Positions 38,213-47,088 are shown, numbered from the stretch's first letter. The stretch is DNA of 64,000 bases from Verrucomicrobium spinosum DSM 4136 = JCM 18804 (GCF_000172155.1 NZ_ABIZ01000001.1:4373105-4437104); one strand, 5' to 3'. Numbers and translations: made by a program. Notes: generated from the sequence alone by a model not told the origin.

Positions 38213-38806
38213 TTACGGCTTCGCGAACCACGCAGGCTCAATACCCGGCTTCCATTTGATATTGCAGCCCGTGCTGGGGCGCTGATTTGCCACCGGAGAT
38301 TCCCCTTTCAGCACCGCATCCACTGCAGCACGCAGATCTTCACCCGTCACGGAAAGCCCGTTCTTGGGGCGGGAGGCATCATACTGCCCACAATAGGTCA
38401 GCTCCAGCTTGTCATTAAAAACGTAAAAATCAGGCGTACACGCCGCAAAATAAGCCTGCGCAACCTCCTGAGTCTCGTCATAAAGGTAGGGAAAAGTCCA
38501 GCCGTACTTGGCAGACATTTCCAGCATCTTCTCCGGGCCGTCCGCAGGATAGCGCTCCACATCATTGGAACTGATCCCGACAAATCCCATGCCCTTGGCC
38601 TCGCAAGTGGCCGCAAAGATGCCCAAGTCGTGAGCCAGATGCAGAACGAAGGGACAGTGATTGCAGACAAACGCCACCACCAGGCCGCGGGGGCCGCGGA
38701 CATTCTGTAGGGCGAGCACCTCCCCCCTTCCGTTGGGAAGGGAAAACGCCGGAGCAGGGCTGCCAAGACTCAAACTGCGCGTGGAGGGAACTTCTGCCAT
38801 GGCCAC
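38213..38806 (-). CDS. Thioredoxin-family protein (AhpC/TSA-like)
   Basis: This 197-residue protein has a thioredoxin fold: SLGSPAPAFSLPNGRGE, VVAFVCNHCPFVLHLAHDL, VGISSNDVERYPADGPEKML, ACTPDFYVFN and YCGQYDASRP. The active motif is C-N-H-C-P-F, where the second Cys (HCPF) is the conserved one of this subgroup. Such proteins are usually cytoplasmic or weakly exported; no signal peptide is seen. They may reduce peroxides or disulfides; the precise role is unknown. Two close starts exist (38806 and 38800). Confidence 0.87.
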   Translation of the reverse strand: MAMAEVPSTRSLSLGSPAPAFSLPNGRGEVLALQNVRGPRGLVVAFVCNHCPFVLHLAHDLGIFAATCEAKGMGFVGISSNDVERYPADGPEKMLEMSAKYGWTFPYLYDETQEVAQAYFAACTPDFYVFNDKLELTYCGQYDASRPKNGLSVTGEDLRAAVDAVLKGESPVANQRPSTGCNIKWKPGIEPAWFAKP

Positions 38807-38902
38807 TTCGTTTAGTTCCAGAGAGTTCCCGAGTCAACCCCCTCCCAACAAACAGTTCTGCCTCAATACCGGGCAGAGCGGTCACGTCGCCCAAAGAAAA
38901 GC

Positions 38903-38932
38903 TTGCACTATCGAAGATTTTGCGAAAATACT
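38903..38932 (+). promoter_or_regulatory. Candidate promoter of the beta-barrel gene at 38973
   Basis: TTGCAC at 38903-38908 and AATACT at 38927-38932 lie 18 bases apart and 40 bases before the ATG. Each matches four of six consensus sigma-70 bases, so the call is tentative. Confidence 0.3.
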
Positions 38933-38972
38933 TTAGGCACCCAAAATATCCCAAAGTCCAAACTAGCGGCTT

Positions 38973-39665
38973 ATGAAATCCATCGTCTCAGTTCTCGCTC
39001 TTTCCTACTGTATGGTGGTATCGGCCAAAGCACAGGGCTACCAGCCGCAATACCCCTACGATCCCTATAACCCCGCCCCCCAGCAACAGCAGAGCTACCA
39101 GACCTACTCCTCTACCGGGTCCAGCTACGGGAGCAGCAACAGCCTTCTGGGTTATCAGTCTCTGGAAGTTCGCTATGTTTACAATGACTTCAAGGGCGAT
39201 GACCGCCTTGAAGGAGACAGCGGATTCGGCGTGGACCTCAAGCTGGAACTGATGAAGCCGCTGTACTTGCGGTTTGGCTTGGAACGCATCACCAGCAAGA
39301 CGCCGGAGGCAGAAGACCTCGACCTCACGACCTTCTCGGTGGCAGGCGGTGCCTTCATCCCTATTGGAAATCGTTTCCACATCTTTGGCGAAGTGGGGGC
39401 GCGGTATGACTATGTTTCCGAGGAGCTGGAAAACATCAGCACAGACGACTTCTACCTCTACATCCGCCCAGGCGTTCGCTTCGCCGTGACCGACAAGCTG
39501 GAACTCGCCCTCAGCCTGCTCTTCACCAACACGGACAACTTGAACGAGCGGGTCATCGAGCTCAACGCCTACTATGCCATGCTCTCCTGGCTTGACGTTT
39601 CCGCTGGCATCGACTTCGGCGATGAGGTCAACTCCTTCCATCTGGGTGGCCGCTGGCGCTGGTAA
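38973..39665 (+). CDS. Outer-membrane beta-barrel protein
   Basis: This 230-residue protein has a signal peptide (MKSIVSVLALSYCMVVSAKA) and a Gln/Tyr/Pro/Ser-rich linker (about 22-55). The barrel has eight or so strands, for example LEVRYVYNDFKGDDRLEG, PLYLRFGLERITS, FHIFGEVGARYDYV and FYLYIRPGVRFAV, ending SFHLGGRWRW. The terminal aromatic suits outer-membrane assembly. It is unlike the barrel at 533-1180 in detail but of the same size class. A terminator follows 31 bases after the stop, so it is monocistronic. Confidence 0.83.
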   Translation: MKSIVSVLALSYCMVVSAKAQGYQPQYPYDPYNPAPQQQQSYQTYSSTGSSYGSSNSLLGYQSLEVRYVYNDFKGDDRLEGDSGFGVDLKLELMKPLYLRFGLERITSKTPEAEDLDLTTFSVAGGAFIPIGNRFHIFGEVGARYDYVSEELENISTDDFYLYIRPGVRFAVTDKLELALSLLFTNTDNLNERVIELNAYYAMLSWLDVSAGIDFGDEVNSFHLGGRWRW

Positions 39666-39695
39666 CAACCAGAACCCTCCGCAACCGAGTTTTCC

Positions 39696-39733
39696 AGGCC
39701 ATGGGCAGACACCCCGTCTCCCATGGCCTTTTT
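39696..39733 (+). terminator. Rho-independent terminator of the second beta-barrel gene
   Basis: A 10-bp stem (AGGCCATGGG/CCCATGGCCT) encloses a 14-base loop and is followed by TTTTT. It lies between the barrel gene and the convergent nth gene. Confidence 0.82.
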
Positions 39734-39740
39734 GTTTTGG

Positions 39741-40394
39741 TCAGGCTTTGCGGGTTTTAACGCTCTTTTTCCGGTCCGGGTAGAGCTCCGTGCAGAGCAT
39801 GCAACTCAATCCGTCACAGGCCCGGGCGCTGCAATGTTCCCGCCCATAGTAGATGATTTGAAGATGCAACTTGTTCCAGGAGGACACAGGAAAGAGACCC
39901 TTCAAATCCCGCTCCGTTTGGGTGACAGAGCTTCCTGAAGTGAGCCCCCAGCGTTGGGCCAATCGGTGAATGTGAGTGTCCACTGGAAAACTCGGCACCC
40001 CGAAGGCCTGAGCCAGGACCACCTGCGCCGTCTTGTGCCCCACTCCAGGCAGCTTCTCCAGCGCATCCAGAGTATCTGGCACTTTGCCGCTGTGTTCGCG
40101 GACGATGATCTTGGAAAGCTCCGAGATGGCTTTTGCTTTCTGGGGCCCCAGGCCACAGGGCTTTACAATGCCAAGAATCTTCTCCACCGGCACCTCCGCC
40201 ATGCCCTCCGGAGCATCCGCGAGGGCAAAGAGGTGTGGCGTCACCAGATTGACCCTGGCATCCGTACACTGAGCTGAAAGCAGCACCGCCACGAGCAACG
40301 TGTAGGGGTCTTTGTGATCCAGTGGTATCGGCGGATCCGGGTACAGCTCCGCCAGTCTGACCAGGACATGATCGGCCCGTTGTTTCTTCGTCAA
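39741..40394 (-). CDS. nth: Endonuclease III-like DNA glycosylase
   Basis: This 217-residue base-excision repair enzyme removes oxidised pyrimidines and cuts abasic sites. The helix-hairpin-helix LPGVGHKTAQVVLAQAFG carries the catalytic Lys, and FPVDTHIHRLAQRW the catalytic Asp. The iron-sulfur loop is unusual: EHCSARACDGLSCMLC spaces the cysteines C-x4-C-x4-C-x2-C, not the normal C-x6-C-x2-C-x5-C, and the last canonical Cys position is Asp. The start is TTG, supported by a strong Shine-Dalgarno sequence 7 bases upstream. Upstream in-frame ATG codons are absent before the next stop. Confidence 0.92.
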   Translation of the reverse strand: MTKKQRADHVLVRLAELYPDPPIPLDHKDPYTLLVAVLLSAQCTDARVNLVTPHLFALADAPEGMAEVPVEKILGIVKPCGLGPQKAKAISELSKIIVREHSGKVPDTLDALEKLPGVGHKTAQVVLAQAFGVPSFPVDTHIHRLAQRWGLTSGSSVTQTERDLKGLFPVSSWNKLHLQIIYYGREHCSARACDGLSCMLCTELYPDRKKSVKTRKA

Positions 40395-40406
40395 AACCCC
40401 CCCTCC
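40395..40406 (-). promoter_or_regulatory. Strong ribosome-binding site fixing the TTG start of nth
   Basis: On the minus strand GGAGG (complement of 40402-40406) lies 7 bases before the TTG start at 40394. It is one of few strong Shine-Dalgarno sequences in the window and supports initiation at a rare TTG codon. Confidence 0.6.
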
Positions 40407-40434
40407 GGCACGTAGATAGACGCTTGCCTCCGGA

Positions 40435-40923
40435 CTAGGAGCTGCGCTCGATGCGCTTCACCATGGCCTGCACATGCGGATTCTTCTTCTCGCGCGGACG
40501 CATGATGGCGAGGCTCTTCGTGAAGGACCCCCACTTCACCACCTTGATGTTCACGTTCTTGGCTCCCCACTGCTTCATGGCAGCCTTGTCTGGACGATAA
40601 AGGTCGATCGTGTTGGTGCCAACCAACGCCGAACCGTAGTCATCCACCTCATAGAGGAAGGGTTCACCTTCGATCTGGAAGACGGTGCCCACCGGATAGA
40701 CGGACCAGTCGGTGGCCGCACTGCGCACGCGACCGTACTTCAGGGTATCCCCTGTGGCCGCCTTCGGACCATACTTAATGTGGTCAGACTCGGTGTGGGT
40801 GTAAGCGGTGGTGCGTACTCCGCTGATCTTCTGACCGCGATTACTTGGCTTGGTGGTCGTCTCGCAGGAGATGACAGACACGCAGCACAACGTGGCAAGT
40901 CCGAGGATCTTAGGGTTCAGCAT
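40435..40923 (-). CDS. 3D-domain lipoprotein (double-psi beta-barrel)
   Basis: This 162-residue protein has a lipoprotein signal with lipobox VISC-ETT. The mature part matches the 3D domain: TAYTHTESDHIKYG, ATGDTLKYGRVRSAATDWSV, YPVGTVFQI, YEVDDYGSALVGTNTIDLYR. The three conserved acidic residues (two in VDDYG, one in TIDLY) are present. 3D domains occur in lytic transglycosylases and cell-wall enzymes such as MltA. No transglycosylase domain accompanies it, so the role may be peptidoglycan binding or cleavage. It is 40 bases from the nth gene on the same strand. Confidence 0.82.
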   Translation of the reverse strand: MLNPKILGLATLCCVSVISCETTTKPSNRGQKISGVRTTAYTHTESDHIKYGPKAATGDTLKYGRVRSAATDWSVYPVGTVFQIEGEPFLYEVDDYGSALVGTNTIDLYRPDKAAMKQWGAKNVNIKVVKWGSFTKSLAIMRPREKKNPHVQAMVKRIERSS

Positions 40924-41117
40924 GGCAGATTAGTTAAGCTCTCCGAAGTTTGCAGTATTTTGGGTGACGAAAGGGGGCTGGTCAACCCAAAATTCGCCCC
41001 CCTGAGGGACGCCCCATTTGCTCGACAGCGCCACCACCACACCCGCTTCCCTCTTGCGCAGTGTCTCCTGCTCTCCACTCTGACGCGATCCACACCGTTC
41101 CCTGATTTTTTCGGCCT

Positions 41118-42065
41118 ATGTCCTCTGCTACCGACCTGCTCAAGCTCCATCTCGCCCAGAAAGCCGCCCGGGGAGTGACGCATGTGGCCTTGACCCGGGA
41201 AGCACAAACCCAATTGCGTCTTGTCAGGCCTGCACCTGCCACCAAGCCCCCCACCCCGCGCAATCAACCAGCCGTCGCGTCGCCCGCCGCCCCCCCCGCC
41301 ATTCGTCGCGTGGAGCAGGCCCCGCTTCCCGCCGCCCCTGCTCCGGTCGCCCCAGCCCGGCCCCTGCCAGAGCGGATCTCCCTGAGCGCCCCCTCGCCAC
41401 TGACCCCGCAGGCCCAGACCCGGGATGAAATGCTGGCCCACTTGGCCCTGGAGGCCGAAAACAACGACAAGGCGCGCAGCTTGGGCACACTAAGAGACAT
41501 CATGGTCTTCGCCACGGGCACACCTGATGCTGAGATCGTCTTTGTAGGCGAAGCACCCGGAGCAGAAGAGGAAAAAATGCGCGAACCCTTTGTTGGCCCT
41601 GCTGGCCAGTTGCTCACCAAGATTATTCAGGCAATGGGGCTGCGCCGCAACGACGTTTACATCACCAACATCTGCAAATTCCGGCCCAAGATCGATGATG
41701 GCCGTTTCCAGGGCGCAAAGAACCGCGCCCCGAGCGTTGGCGAGATGCTCTCCTGCCAGCAGTTCGTGCTCGCAGAGCTGGAGATCATCAAACCCAAAGT
41801 GATCGTCGCCTTGGGGTCGACGGCCGCGACTGGCCTGGGCATTGAAGGCACCGTGGGGAGACTGCGTGGCCAGTTTCACGACTTCCGCGGCACCCCCATC
41901 ATGGTCACCTATCACCCCTCTTATCTGCTGCGCAGGGAACAAGAGGACGGTGGTGGCATTGCTGAAAAACGGCTGGTTTGGGAGGACATGATGAAGGTCA
42001 TGCAGCAGGTTGGCCTGCCCATCACGGACAAGCAGCGGGCCTACTTCAGCAAGGCACGCGGATAG
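41118..42065 (+). CDS. Family-4-like uracil-DNA glycosylase missing N-terminal iron-sulfur cysteines
   Basis: This 315-residue repair enzyme removes uracil from DNA. The N-terminal 110 residues form a Pro/Ala-rich linker. The glycosylase domain has motif A GEAPGAEEEKMREPFVGPAG, YITNICKFRPK, and motif B TYHPSYLLRREQ. In family 4 the cluster is bound by four Cys: a pair C-x2-C before the domain and two in the middle. Here the middle two remain (NICKF and LSCQQF), but the first pair is absent; residues around DKARSLGTLRDIM occupy that site. Cluster-free forms of this family may exist; I am not aware of their activity. Confidence 0.85.
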   Translation: MSSATDLLKLHLAQKAARGVTHVALTREAQTQLRLVRPAPATKPPTPRNQPAVASPAAPPAIRRVEQAPLPAAPAPVAPARPLPERISLSAPSPLTPQAQTRDEMLAHLALEAENNDKARSLGTLRDIMVFATGTPDAEIVFVGEAPGAEEEKMREPFVGPAGQLLTKIIQAMGLRRNDVYITNICKFRPKIDDGRFQGAKNRAPSVGEMLSCQQFVLAELEIIKPKVIVALGSTAATGLGIEGTVGRLRGQFHDFRGTPIMVTYHPSYLLRREQEDGGGIAEKRLVWEDMMKVMQQVGLPITDKQRAYFSKARG

Positions 42066-42186
42066 CGTCTCCCCTCGGGCTCAAAACTATCACTCTTGGG
42101 CAGAAAAAAGAACTGCCCACCTGCGTTGAAGACTACCCTCCGCCCCTCTGGGGTGCGAGGAGCCCCACCTTGCCGTTATTCCCCTC

Positions 42187-42214
42187 TTGCCTCGCGCAAC
42201 ATTGTCGTTACAAT
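42187..42214 (+). promoter_or_regulatory. Candidate promoter of the pyrophosphatase gene
   Basis: TTGCCT at 42187-42192 and TACAAT at 42209-42214 are separated by 16 bases, 70 bases before the ATG. The -10 matches five of six consensus bases. Confidence 0.4.
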
Positions 42215-42283
42215 CGCCCCCTCTTTTGCCCCGGCAAAATGAGTTTTCCCGTTAATTAGCACCGCCTCCATTCACTTCGTCGC

Positions 42284-44356
42284 ATGTCCAGTTTCCTCCT
42301 CAATCAAGGCATCTTGCTCTCCATCATTTTAGGCGCGCTTGGCCTCGTCTATGCCGTGATGCTGATCAAAAAAATCGTCAGCGCATCGCCCGGAAATGAA
42401 GCCATGCAACGCGTCGCGGGTGCCATCCAGGAGGGAGCCAAGGCGTACCTCAGTCGCCAGGTGCGCACGGTGAGCATCATCGCCATCATTCTCACCGCCC
42501 TGTTGTTCTGGTGGAAGAAGAGCCTCCCAGTTCCAGCTGGATTCCTCATCGGAGCCGTCTGTTCCATGATCGCAGGCTACATTGGCATGCGCATCGCTGT
42601 GGTGGCGAACGTCCGCACCACGCAGGCCGCCACGGAGGGCCCGACTCCCGCCTTGCGCATCGCCTTCAATGGCGGCGCGGTCACGGGTCTTCTCGTTGTG
42701 GGTCTGGCCCTTGTTTCCGTCGCCGTCTTTTACATGGTGATGACCGCCGTTCACAGCTCCGCGGCCGCCATTGACTCTCTGGTGGGCCTCGCGCTGGGTG
42801 CCTCGTTGATCAGCGTATTCGCCCGTCTGGGCGGCGGCATCTACACAAAGGCAGCCGACGTGGGTGCCGATCTTGTGGGCAAAAACGAGAATGCTCTGGA
42901 CGAAGATGATCCCCGCAACCCGGCCACCATCGCCGACAACGTAGGTGACAACGTGGGTGACTGCGCTGGTATGGCCGCAGACGTGTTTGAGACCTATGCC
43001 GTGACCCTCATCGGCGCGCTCCTCATCGCCTCCCTTACCCTTCAGGGCGTCGGAGCCGCACTCATTTACCCATTCCTCATCGGTGGCATTTCCATCGTGG
43101 GTGCCGTGCTGGGGATTCTCTGGGTGAACATCCGCAAGGGTGGAGCCACCGCCCTGCTCATGCAGGGGGTCGCTATCTCTGCGCTCGTCACCGCCCTCCT
43201 GGGCTGGCCCGTGACCAAGGCCCTTTTCAGCGGCCACGCCGAGCTCCCCTTTAGCCCTGCCGGACTCTACGGCGCAGCATTGATCGGCCTTGTTCTGACC
43301 TGGATGGTGGTGCTCATCACGAACTACTACACTGCCACCGAGTACAGCCCGGTGCGCAAGATCGCCAAGGCCAGTGAGACTGGCCACGCCACCAACATCA
43401 TCGCTGGCATTGCCATCGGCAACTACGCCACCGCCATGCCCGTCATCCTCATCTGCGCGTCCATCGCAGGCGGTTATGTGCTGGCCGGTCTCTACGGTAT
43501 CGCCATCGCAGTCATGTCCATGCTCAGCATGGCAGGCATCATCGTCTCCCTCGATGCTTTCGGCCCCATCACCGACAACGCAGGCGGCATCGCCGTGATG
43601 AGCGAACTGCCCAAGGAAGTGCGGAACGTGACCGATGGCCTGGACGCCGTGGGGAACACCATGAAGGCCGTGACCAAGGGATACGCCATCGCCTCCGCCG
43701 GGGTGGCTGCCCTGGTGCTGTTTGGCTCCTATTACCTGGAGCTCGACAAACATCTGCACCACACAGGCGTGCTCAAGCTCGCCACCGACACTGTGGACTT
43801 CTCCCTGAAGGATCCCTACGTCATCATCGGTCTTTTCATCGGTGGCTTGATCCCCTTCCTCTTCACCGCCATGAGCATGAACGCCGTTGGCAAATCCGCC
43901 GGTGCCGTGGTGAAAGAAGTCCGTCGTCAGATCGCTGCCAAGCCCGGAATCCTCACTGGCAAGGACACGCCTGAGTACGCCACCTGTGTGGACATTGTGA
44001 CCAAGGCCGCTCTGCGGGAAATGATTCTGCCCGCGCTCCTTCCCGTGGTCGTGGTGCTGCTGGTCGGCTGCACTCCCCTGCTTGGCTACAAGGCCCTCGG
44101 CGGCGTTCTCATGGGCACCATCGTCACCGGACTCTTCCTCGGCCTGTCCATGACCAGCGCTGGTGGAGCCTGGGACAACGCGAAGAAATACATCGAAGAA
44201 GGCAATCACGGCGGCAAGGGCAGCGACGCCCACAAGGCAGCCGTGACCGGCGACACCGTGGGTGACCCCTACAAGGACACCAGCGGCCCGGCCATCAACC
44301 CCATGATCAAGGTGGTCAACATCGTGGCCATCCTGGTGATTCCCCTGCTCTTCTAA
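42284..44356 (+). CDS. hppA: Membrane-bound proton-pumping pyrophosphatase (K+-independent type)
   Basis: This 690-residue polytopic enzyme couples pyrophosphate hydrolysis to ion pumping. The substrate site is in [18 protein letters not shown] and [21 protein letters not shown] second motif is near [16 protein letters not shown]. The K+-dependence segment reads [10 protein letters not shown]: a Lys at the position that is Ala in K+-dependent enzymes, and a Thr three residues later. This matches the K+-independent, H+-pumping subgroup. About 15 hydrophobic segments are seen. A strong terminator follows at 44388. Confidence 0.95.
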   Translation: MSSFLLNQGILLSIILGALGLVYAVMLIKKIVSASPGNEAMQRVAGAIQEGAKAYLSRQVRTVSIIAIILTALLFWWKKSLPVPAGFLIGAVCSMIAGYIGMRIAVVANVRTTQAATEGPTPALRIAFNGGAVTGLLVVGLALVSVAVFYMVMTAVHSSAAAIDSLVGLALGASLISVFARLGGGIYTKAADVGADLVGKNENALDEDDPRNPATIADNVGDNVGDCAGMAADVFETYAVTLIGALLIASLTLQGVGAALIYPFLIGGISIVGAVLGILWVNIRKGGATALLMQGVAISALVTALLGWPVTKALFSGHAELPFSPAGLYGAALIGLVLTWMVVLITNYYTATEYSPVRKIAKASETGHATNIIAGIAIGNYATAMPVILICASIAGGYVLAGLYGIAIAVMSMLSMAGIIVSLDAFGPITDNAGGIAVMSELPKEVRNVTDGLDAVGNTMKAVTKGYAIASAGVAALVLFGSYYLELDKHLHHTGVLKLATDTVDFSLKDPYVIIGLFIGGLIPFLFTAMSMNAVGKSAGAVVKEVRRQIAAKPGILTGKDTPEYATCVDIVTKAALREMILPALLPVVVVLLVGCTPLLGYKALGGVLMGTIVTGLFLGLSMTSAGGAWDNAKKYIEEGNHGGKGSDAHKAAVTGDTVGDPYKDTSGPAINPMIKVVNIVAILVIPLLF

Positions 44357-44387
44357 ACCAGCGTCTTTCCAGGGACTCTAAACTTCC

Positions 44388-44421
44388 AGCCCGGAGTTGC
44401 TCGATGCACTCCGGGCTTTTT
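44388..44421 (+). terminator. Rho-independent terminator of hppA
   Basis: A 10-bp perfect stem (AGCCCGGAGT/ACTCCGGGCT) with a 10-base loop is followed by TTTTT. It lies 32 bases after the hppA stop. Confidence 0.9.
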
Positions 44422-44437
44422 GTTGCAGGGGCCGGGG

Positions 44438-45508
44438 CTATTTCCCGCTTTCTCCGCCACCCACCTCGAGCTTGATGAACTCCTTGATCTCGCAAACGGC
44501 AGGCTTGCCCTTGCGCTGGGCCGACAGCCAGTTCAGCGCCGCCTGGTGCACGATCTCATGCCCGCCTTCGAAGATCGTCACGCGTGTATTCCCAGCGGTC
44601 TGCCGGAAACGCGGCTCCCACGCACCATACACCGCATCCGCCGCTGGCGCGCTCCATTCCGAGGGCAGCTTTTGCGTGTTGTAGTATTCCTCGATCTTGT
44701 CTGGGGCCAGGGCCGCCTGCCCCGCGCCCACCACTGCATTGAACGCCTTGAGCGAGTGCGAGAAAGGCACGCTACCCTTGCGACCATCATGAATGCCGTG
44801 ATTGATGTCCAGAGGGAGCCCTTGGGCAGCCGCGAGCGAACTCAGAGGCGACCGTCTCCAAGCCTCGGCTTTCAGCGTCTCACTCGACGCTGGACTCCCG
44901 CCCAGCGCTGCCTCGATGTGCTTGCCGTAGGTGTCAGGCACGCCGTTCTTCAGATGATCGGTATGCCATTGGGCAATGTCGCTAATGCCACACCAGGCGC
45001 TGACAGCCGCCCACAGTTCCGGATGTTTACCCGCCATCTGTAGCGCCATGTGCCCCCCACCGCTCACGCCAATGAGGTAGATGCGCTCTGGATCCACCGT
45101 CGTCTGTTTCCTTGCCCAAGCCACCGCCTCCACCACGTCCTCCACCGCCCGCTCTGACCCCATAGCCAGGGGCGTGTTGTTGGGACCTCGGAAGTGCGGA
45201 TGCACAAAGGCCCAGCCCTGGGCGATGCACCATTCAGCGTACACAGCATCGCCTCCAGCGGACGCATAGTGGCTGCTCCACGTGTGCAGGCCTACGAGGA
45301 GAGGCTTGGGACCACTTGTTGTCGGCGCATACCACATCGCGGGCTGCACGGCTCCATCGCTGGATGGGATCTCCACCTTCGACACCCCGGTGGGCCATCC
45401 CTTCCTGGCCACCGCAGCCGCGGCCGGGAGCGGTGCCGTTTGAGCCGGAGCGACAGAAGAAATGGCGGCAAGCGCCCCCATGGAAAGGAAGTGGCGTCGA
45501 TCAGTCAT
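44438..45508 (-). CDS. Secreted alpha/beta hydrolase (prolyl-oligopeptidase-like)
   Basis: This 356-residue protein starts with a twin-arginine-like signal (TDRRHFLSMGALAAISSVAPA). The alpha/beta hydrolase core follows: LLVGLHTWSSHYASAGG, WAFVHPHFRGPNN, the nucleophile elbow YLIGVSGGGHMAL with catalytic Ser in GVSGGG, and a likely catalytic His in FEGGHEIVH near residue 313. The arrangement fits the S9 (prolyl oligopeptidase) clan or related esterases. The propeller domain of true prolyl oligopeptidases is missing, so it may be an esterase. It ends close to the hppA terminator, transcribed toward it. Confidence 0.82.
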   Translation of the reverse strand: MTDRRHFLSMGALAAISSVAPAQTAPLPAAAAVARKGWPTGVSKVEIPSSDGAVQPAMWYAPTTSGPKPLLVGLHTWSSHYASAGGDAVYAEWCIAQGWAFVHPHFRGPNNTPLAMGSERAVEDVVEAVAWARKQTTVDPERIYLIGVSGGGHMALQMAGKHPELWAAVSAWCGISDIAQWHTDHLKNGVPDTYGKHIEAALGGSPASSETLKAEAWRRSPLSSLAAAQGLPLDINHGIHDGRKGSVPFSHSLKAFNAVVGAGQAALAPDKIEEYYNTQKLPSEWSAPAADAVYGAWEPRFRQTAGNTRVTIFEGGHEIVHQAALNWLSAQRKGKPAVCEIKEFIKLEVGGGESGK

Positions 45509-45935
45509 GCCGTATGCTCAACAAGAGAGCTCGGGCTTGTCAACTCCGCGGTGAGGGAGCCTGCCTCCGCGGTGTTGAGATTCACTCGCATAACACCATC
45601 AACACCTTTTTCAGGTTCACAGAAAGTAGGAGAGGTGGGCTGTTTGGCGCAACTTCCAAAAGGGTGTTGCTGGCGTTATGCTATGCGAACCAATCTCAAA
45701 AACCTTGATCCCGCTCCCATAGAGCGAGCGCTCCGCTTGCCACGCACGTCCCCCGACTTAGGCAACCGAAGCGGTCGCCCTACAACCCATGTTGTCGGAA
45801 CGCGAGATCCCAACACGACCTCATGGGACGATTGCACGGGAACGCGAAAGGAATATCCCTCCCTCTCTTTACGGTCCGCTCCGCACAGTGTGCTCTCCCA
45901 TGCGACAGCTCAAGTCTTGCGTCTTCTCCACGGGC
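45509..45935. other. Intergenic region with palindromic, repeat-like sequence
   Basis: About 430 bases without a supported gene. Some short inverted stretches occur, for example GAGCGAGCGCTCC near 45722 and CCGCGGTG at 45547 reappearing at 45567. A plus-strand frame at 45683-45967 has low-complexity Arg/Thr/Pro content and would overlap the end of the DUF5069 gene, so I do not call it. The composition resembles the non-coding repeat zones at 56.7 and 58.7 kb, but no copy of those elements is present here. Confidence 0.3.
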
Positions 45936-46367
45936 TCACTCCCCACGCCCCTCATCCACATCCATGAAATCGGCCAGGGTCAAAATATCCACCCTTTCCG
46001 ACAACCCAGCCTCGGCTTTCTGGCGATCCAGCACCTTGGTGGCGATGTCGTTCCAGCCCAATTTCAGGACAAACTGGTTCCAGACGACAATATCCGTGCG
46101 GTTCAAGGACCTGCCTTGCGCCTGACACCATTCCAGTATCTCCTCATCCGTCCCGCCATCTGCCACCCGCTTCTCCAGCTCTGCATGGGACACGCGGAGA
46201 AAATCCGTGCACCAGCCGTCCACACCCTTGCCGTAGTTTTCCTGATAACCGACCCCCAGCGTTCCAGCCGCCTTCAGGCGGATCTTGTCCAGCATGCGGG
46301 GGAAGTATGTCAATCCTCCGGTTTTCTCTTTCGGGCTTTTGGGAACGGTGATGGCAGGTGCAGTCAT
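45936..46367 (-). CDS. DUF5069 family protein
   Basis: This 143-residue protein has the DUF5069 pattern: LTYFPRMLDKIRLKAAGTLG, YGKGVDGWCTDFLRVSH, GGTDEEILEWCQAQGRSLN and IVVWNQFVLKLGWND. The family is found in Verrucomicrobia and Planctomycetes; function unknown. No signal peptide or membrane helix is seen, so it is probably cytoplasmic. It lies 73 bases from the alpha/beta hydrolase gene on the same strand. Confidence 0.8.
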   Translation of the reverse strand: MTAPAITVPKSPKEKTGGLTYFPRMLDKIRLKAAGTLGVGYQENYGKGVDGWCTDFLRVSHAELEKRVADGGTDEEILEWCQAQGRSLNRTDIVVWNQFVLKLGWNDIATKVLDRQKAEAGLSERVDILTLADFMDVDEGRGE

Positions 46368-46440
46368 GAATGCGGTGTGGAGTTGTCAGGTTGTACCGGA
46401 GATCTCAGACCGTTTTTCCTGAATGCGTTCAACCGGCCCA

Positions 46441-47088
46441 TCACTTGAGTTTCTCCCGCAGCCATGCGGTGGTTTCATCGGGATGGCTCAGCATGAAAAA
46501 ACGTCCTCCTCCCGCGATTAGAGAGAAGCCCGCTCCTCCCTTGGGTCTCCTCCTCTGGACTTCCTGCCAACGTCGCCAACGTCCATCCAGAACGAAGGAC
46601 TCCTGATCGCCCGCGAGAAATGCGGCATTGGCCTTGCGCAGTATTGAAGTCTCGACTGCGGCGGGTGGATACGCCGCCAGTACCAACAGCGAACTGAAAT
46701 CGGAAGGACTGCTGTTGAAGATGACGGATGCCCCAAAGCCTCCGGCAGACAAACCCATCAGATCAGGATCTTTCCCGGGTTTCCACCCAAGTTGCGCCTG
46801 GGCCTCCCGCACATAGCCCGCTGGCATGGCTCCCCCGCTGATTCCATAGGCAGGACAGAGGATGACCCGGTCCGGGAAACGCTCTGAAAGATAGTGCTGA
46901 TACCAAAGGAAATTGCCGCCATAGCCGTGAAGAAACACCCACAACTTCGTCGCGGGCGTCAGGCGATCCGGCAAATACACCGTCGCCCGCCCCTTCGTTG
47001 ACTCGATCGCGGCGAAACAGTAGGGAAGCGCACTGGGGACCCGGGCATAGACGGGATCCACCGCAATCGCCTCATATCTCCTGCTCAC
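46441..47088 (-). CDS. Alpha/beta hydrolase (possible continuation of the next upstream frame)
   Basis: The recognisable part, about 215 residues, is an alpha/beta hydrolase: LWVFLHGYGGNFLWYQHYL, FPDRVILCPAYGIS, the nucleophile elbow MGLSAGGFGASVIF, and a late DGRWRRW and LSHPDETTAW with probable catalytic residues. The chosen start is GTG at 47088, which overlaps the stop of the upstream frame in GTGA. An in-frame ATG farther up exists but overlaps the upstream frame heavily. No signal peptide belongs to this start; the upstream frame has one, which raises the frameshift option described separately. Confidence 0.72.
   Translation of the reverse strand: MSRRYEAIAVDPVYARVPSALPYCFAAIESTKGRATVYLPDRLTPATKLWVFLHGYGGNFLWYQHYLSERFPDRVILCPAYGISGGAMPAGYVREAQAQLGWKPGKDPDLMGLSAGGFGASVIFNSSPSDFSSLLVLAAYPPAAVETSILRKANAAFLAGDQESFVLDGRWRRWQEVQRRRPKGGAGFSLIAGGGRFFMLSHPDETTAWLREKLK

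Noticed and set aside
42329-44233. 634-codon minus-strand frame opposite hppA
   Set aside because: Antisense shadow of a highly biased gene; His/Gly/Asp-rich content with no domain.
45683-45967. 94-codon plus-strand frame
   Set aside because: Low-complexity Arg/Thr/Pro content, no domain, and overlaps the end of the DUF5069 gene on the other strand.
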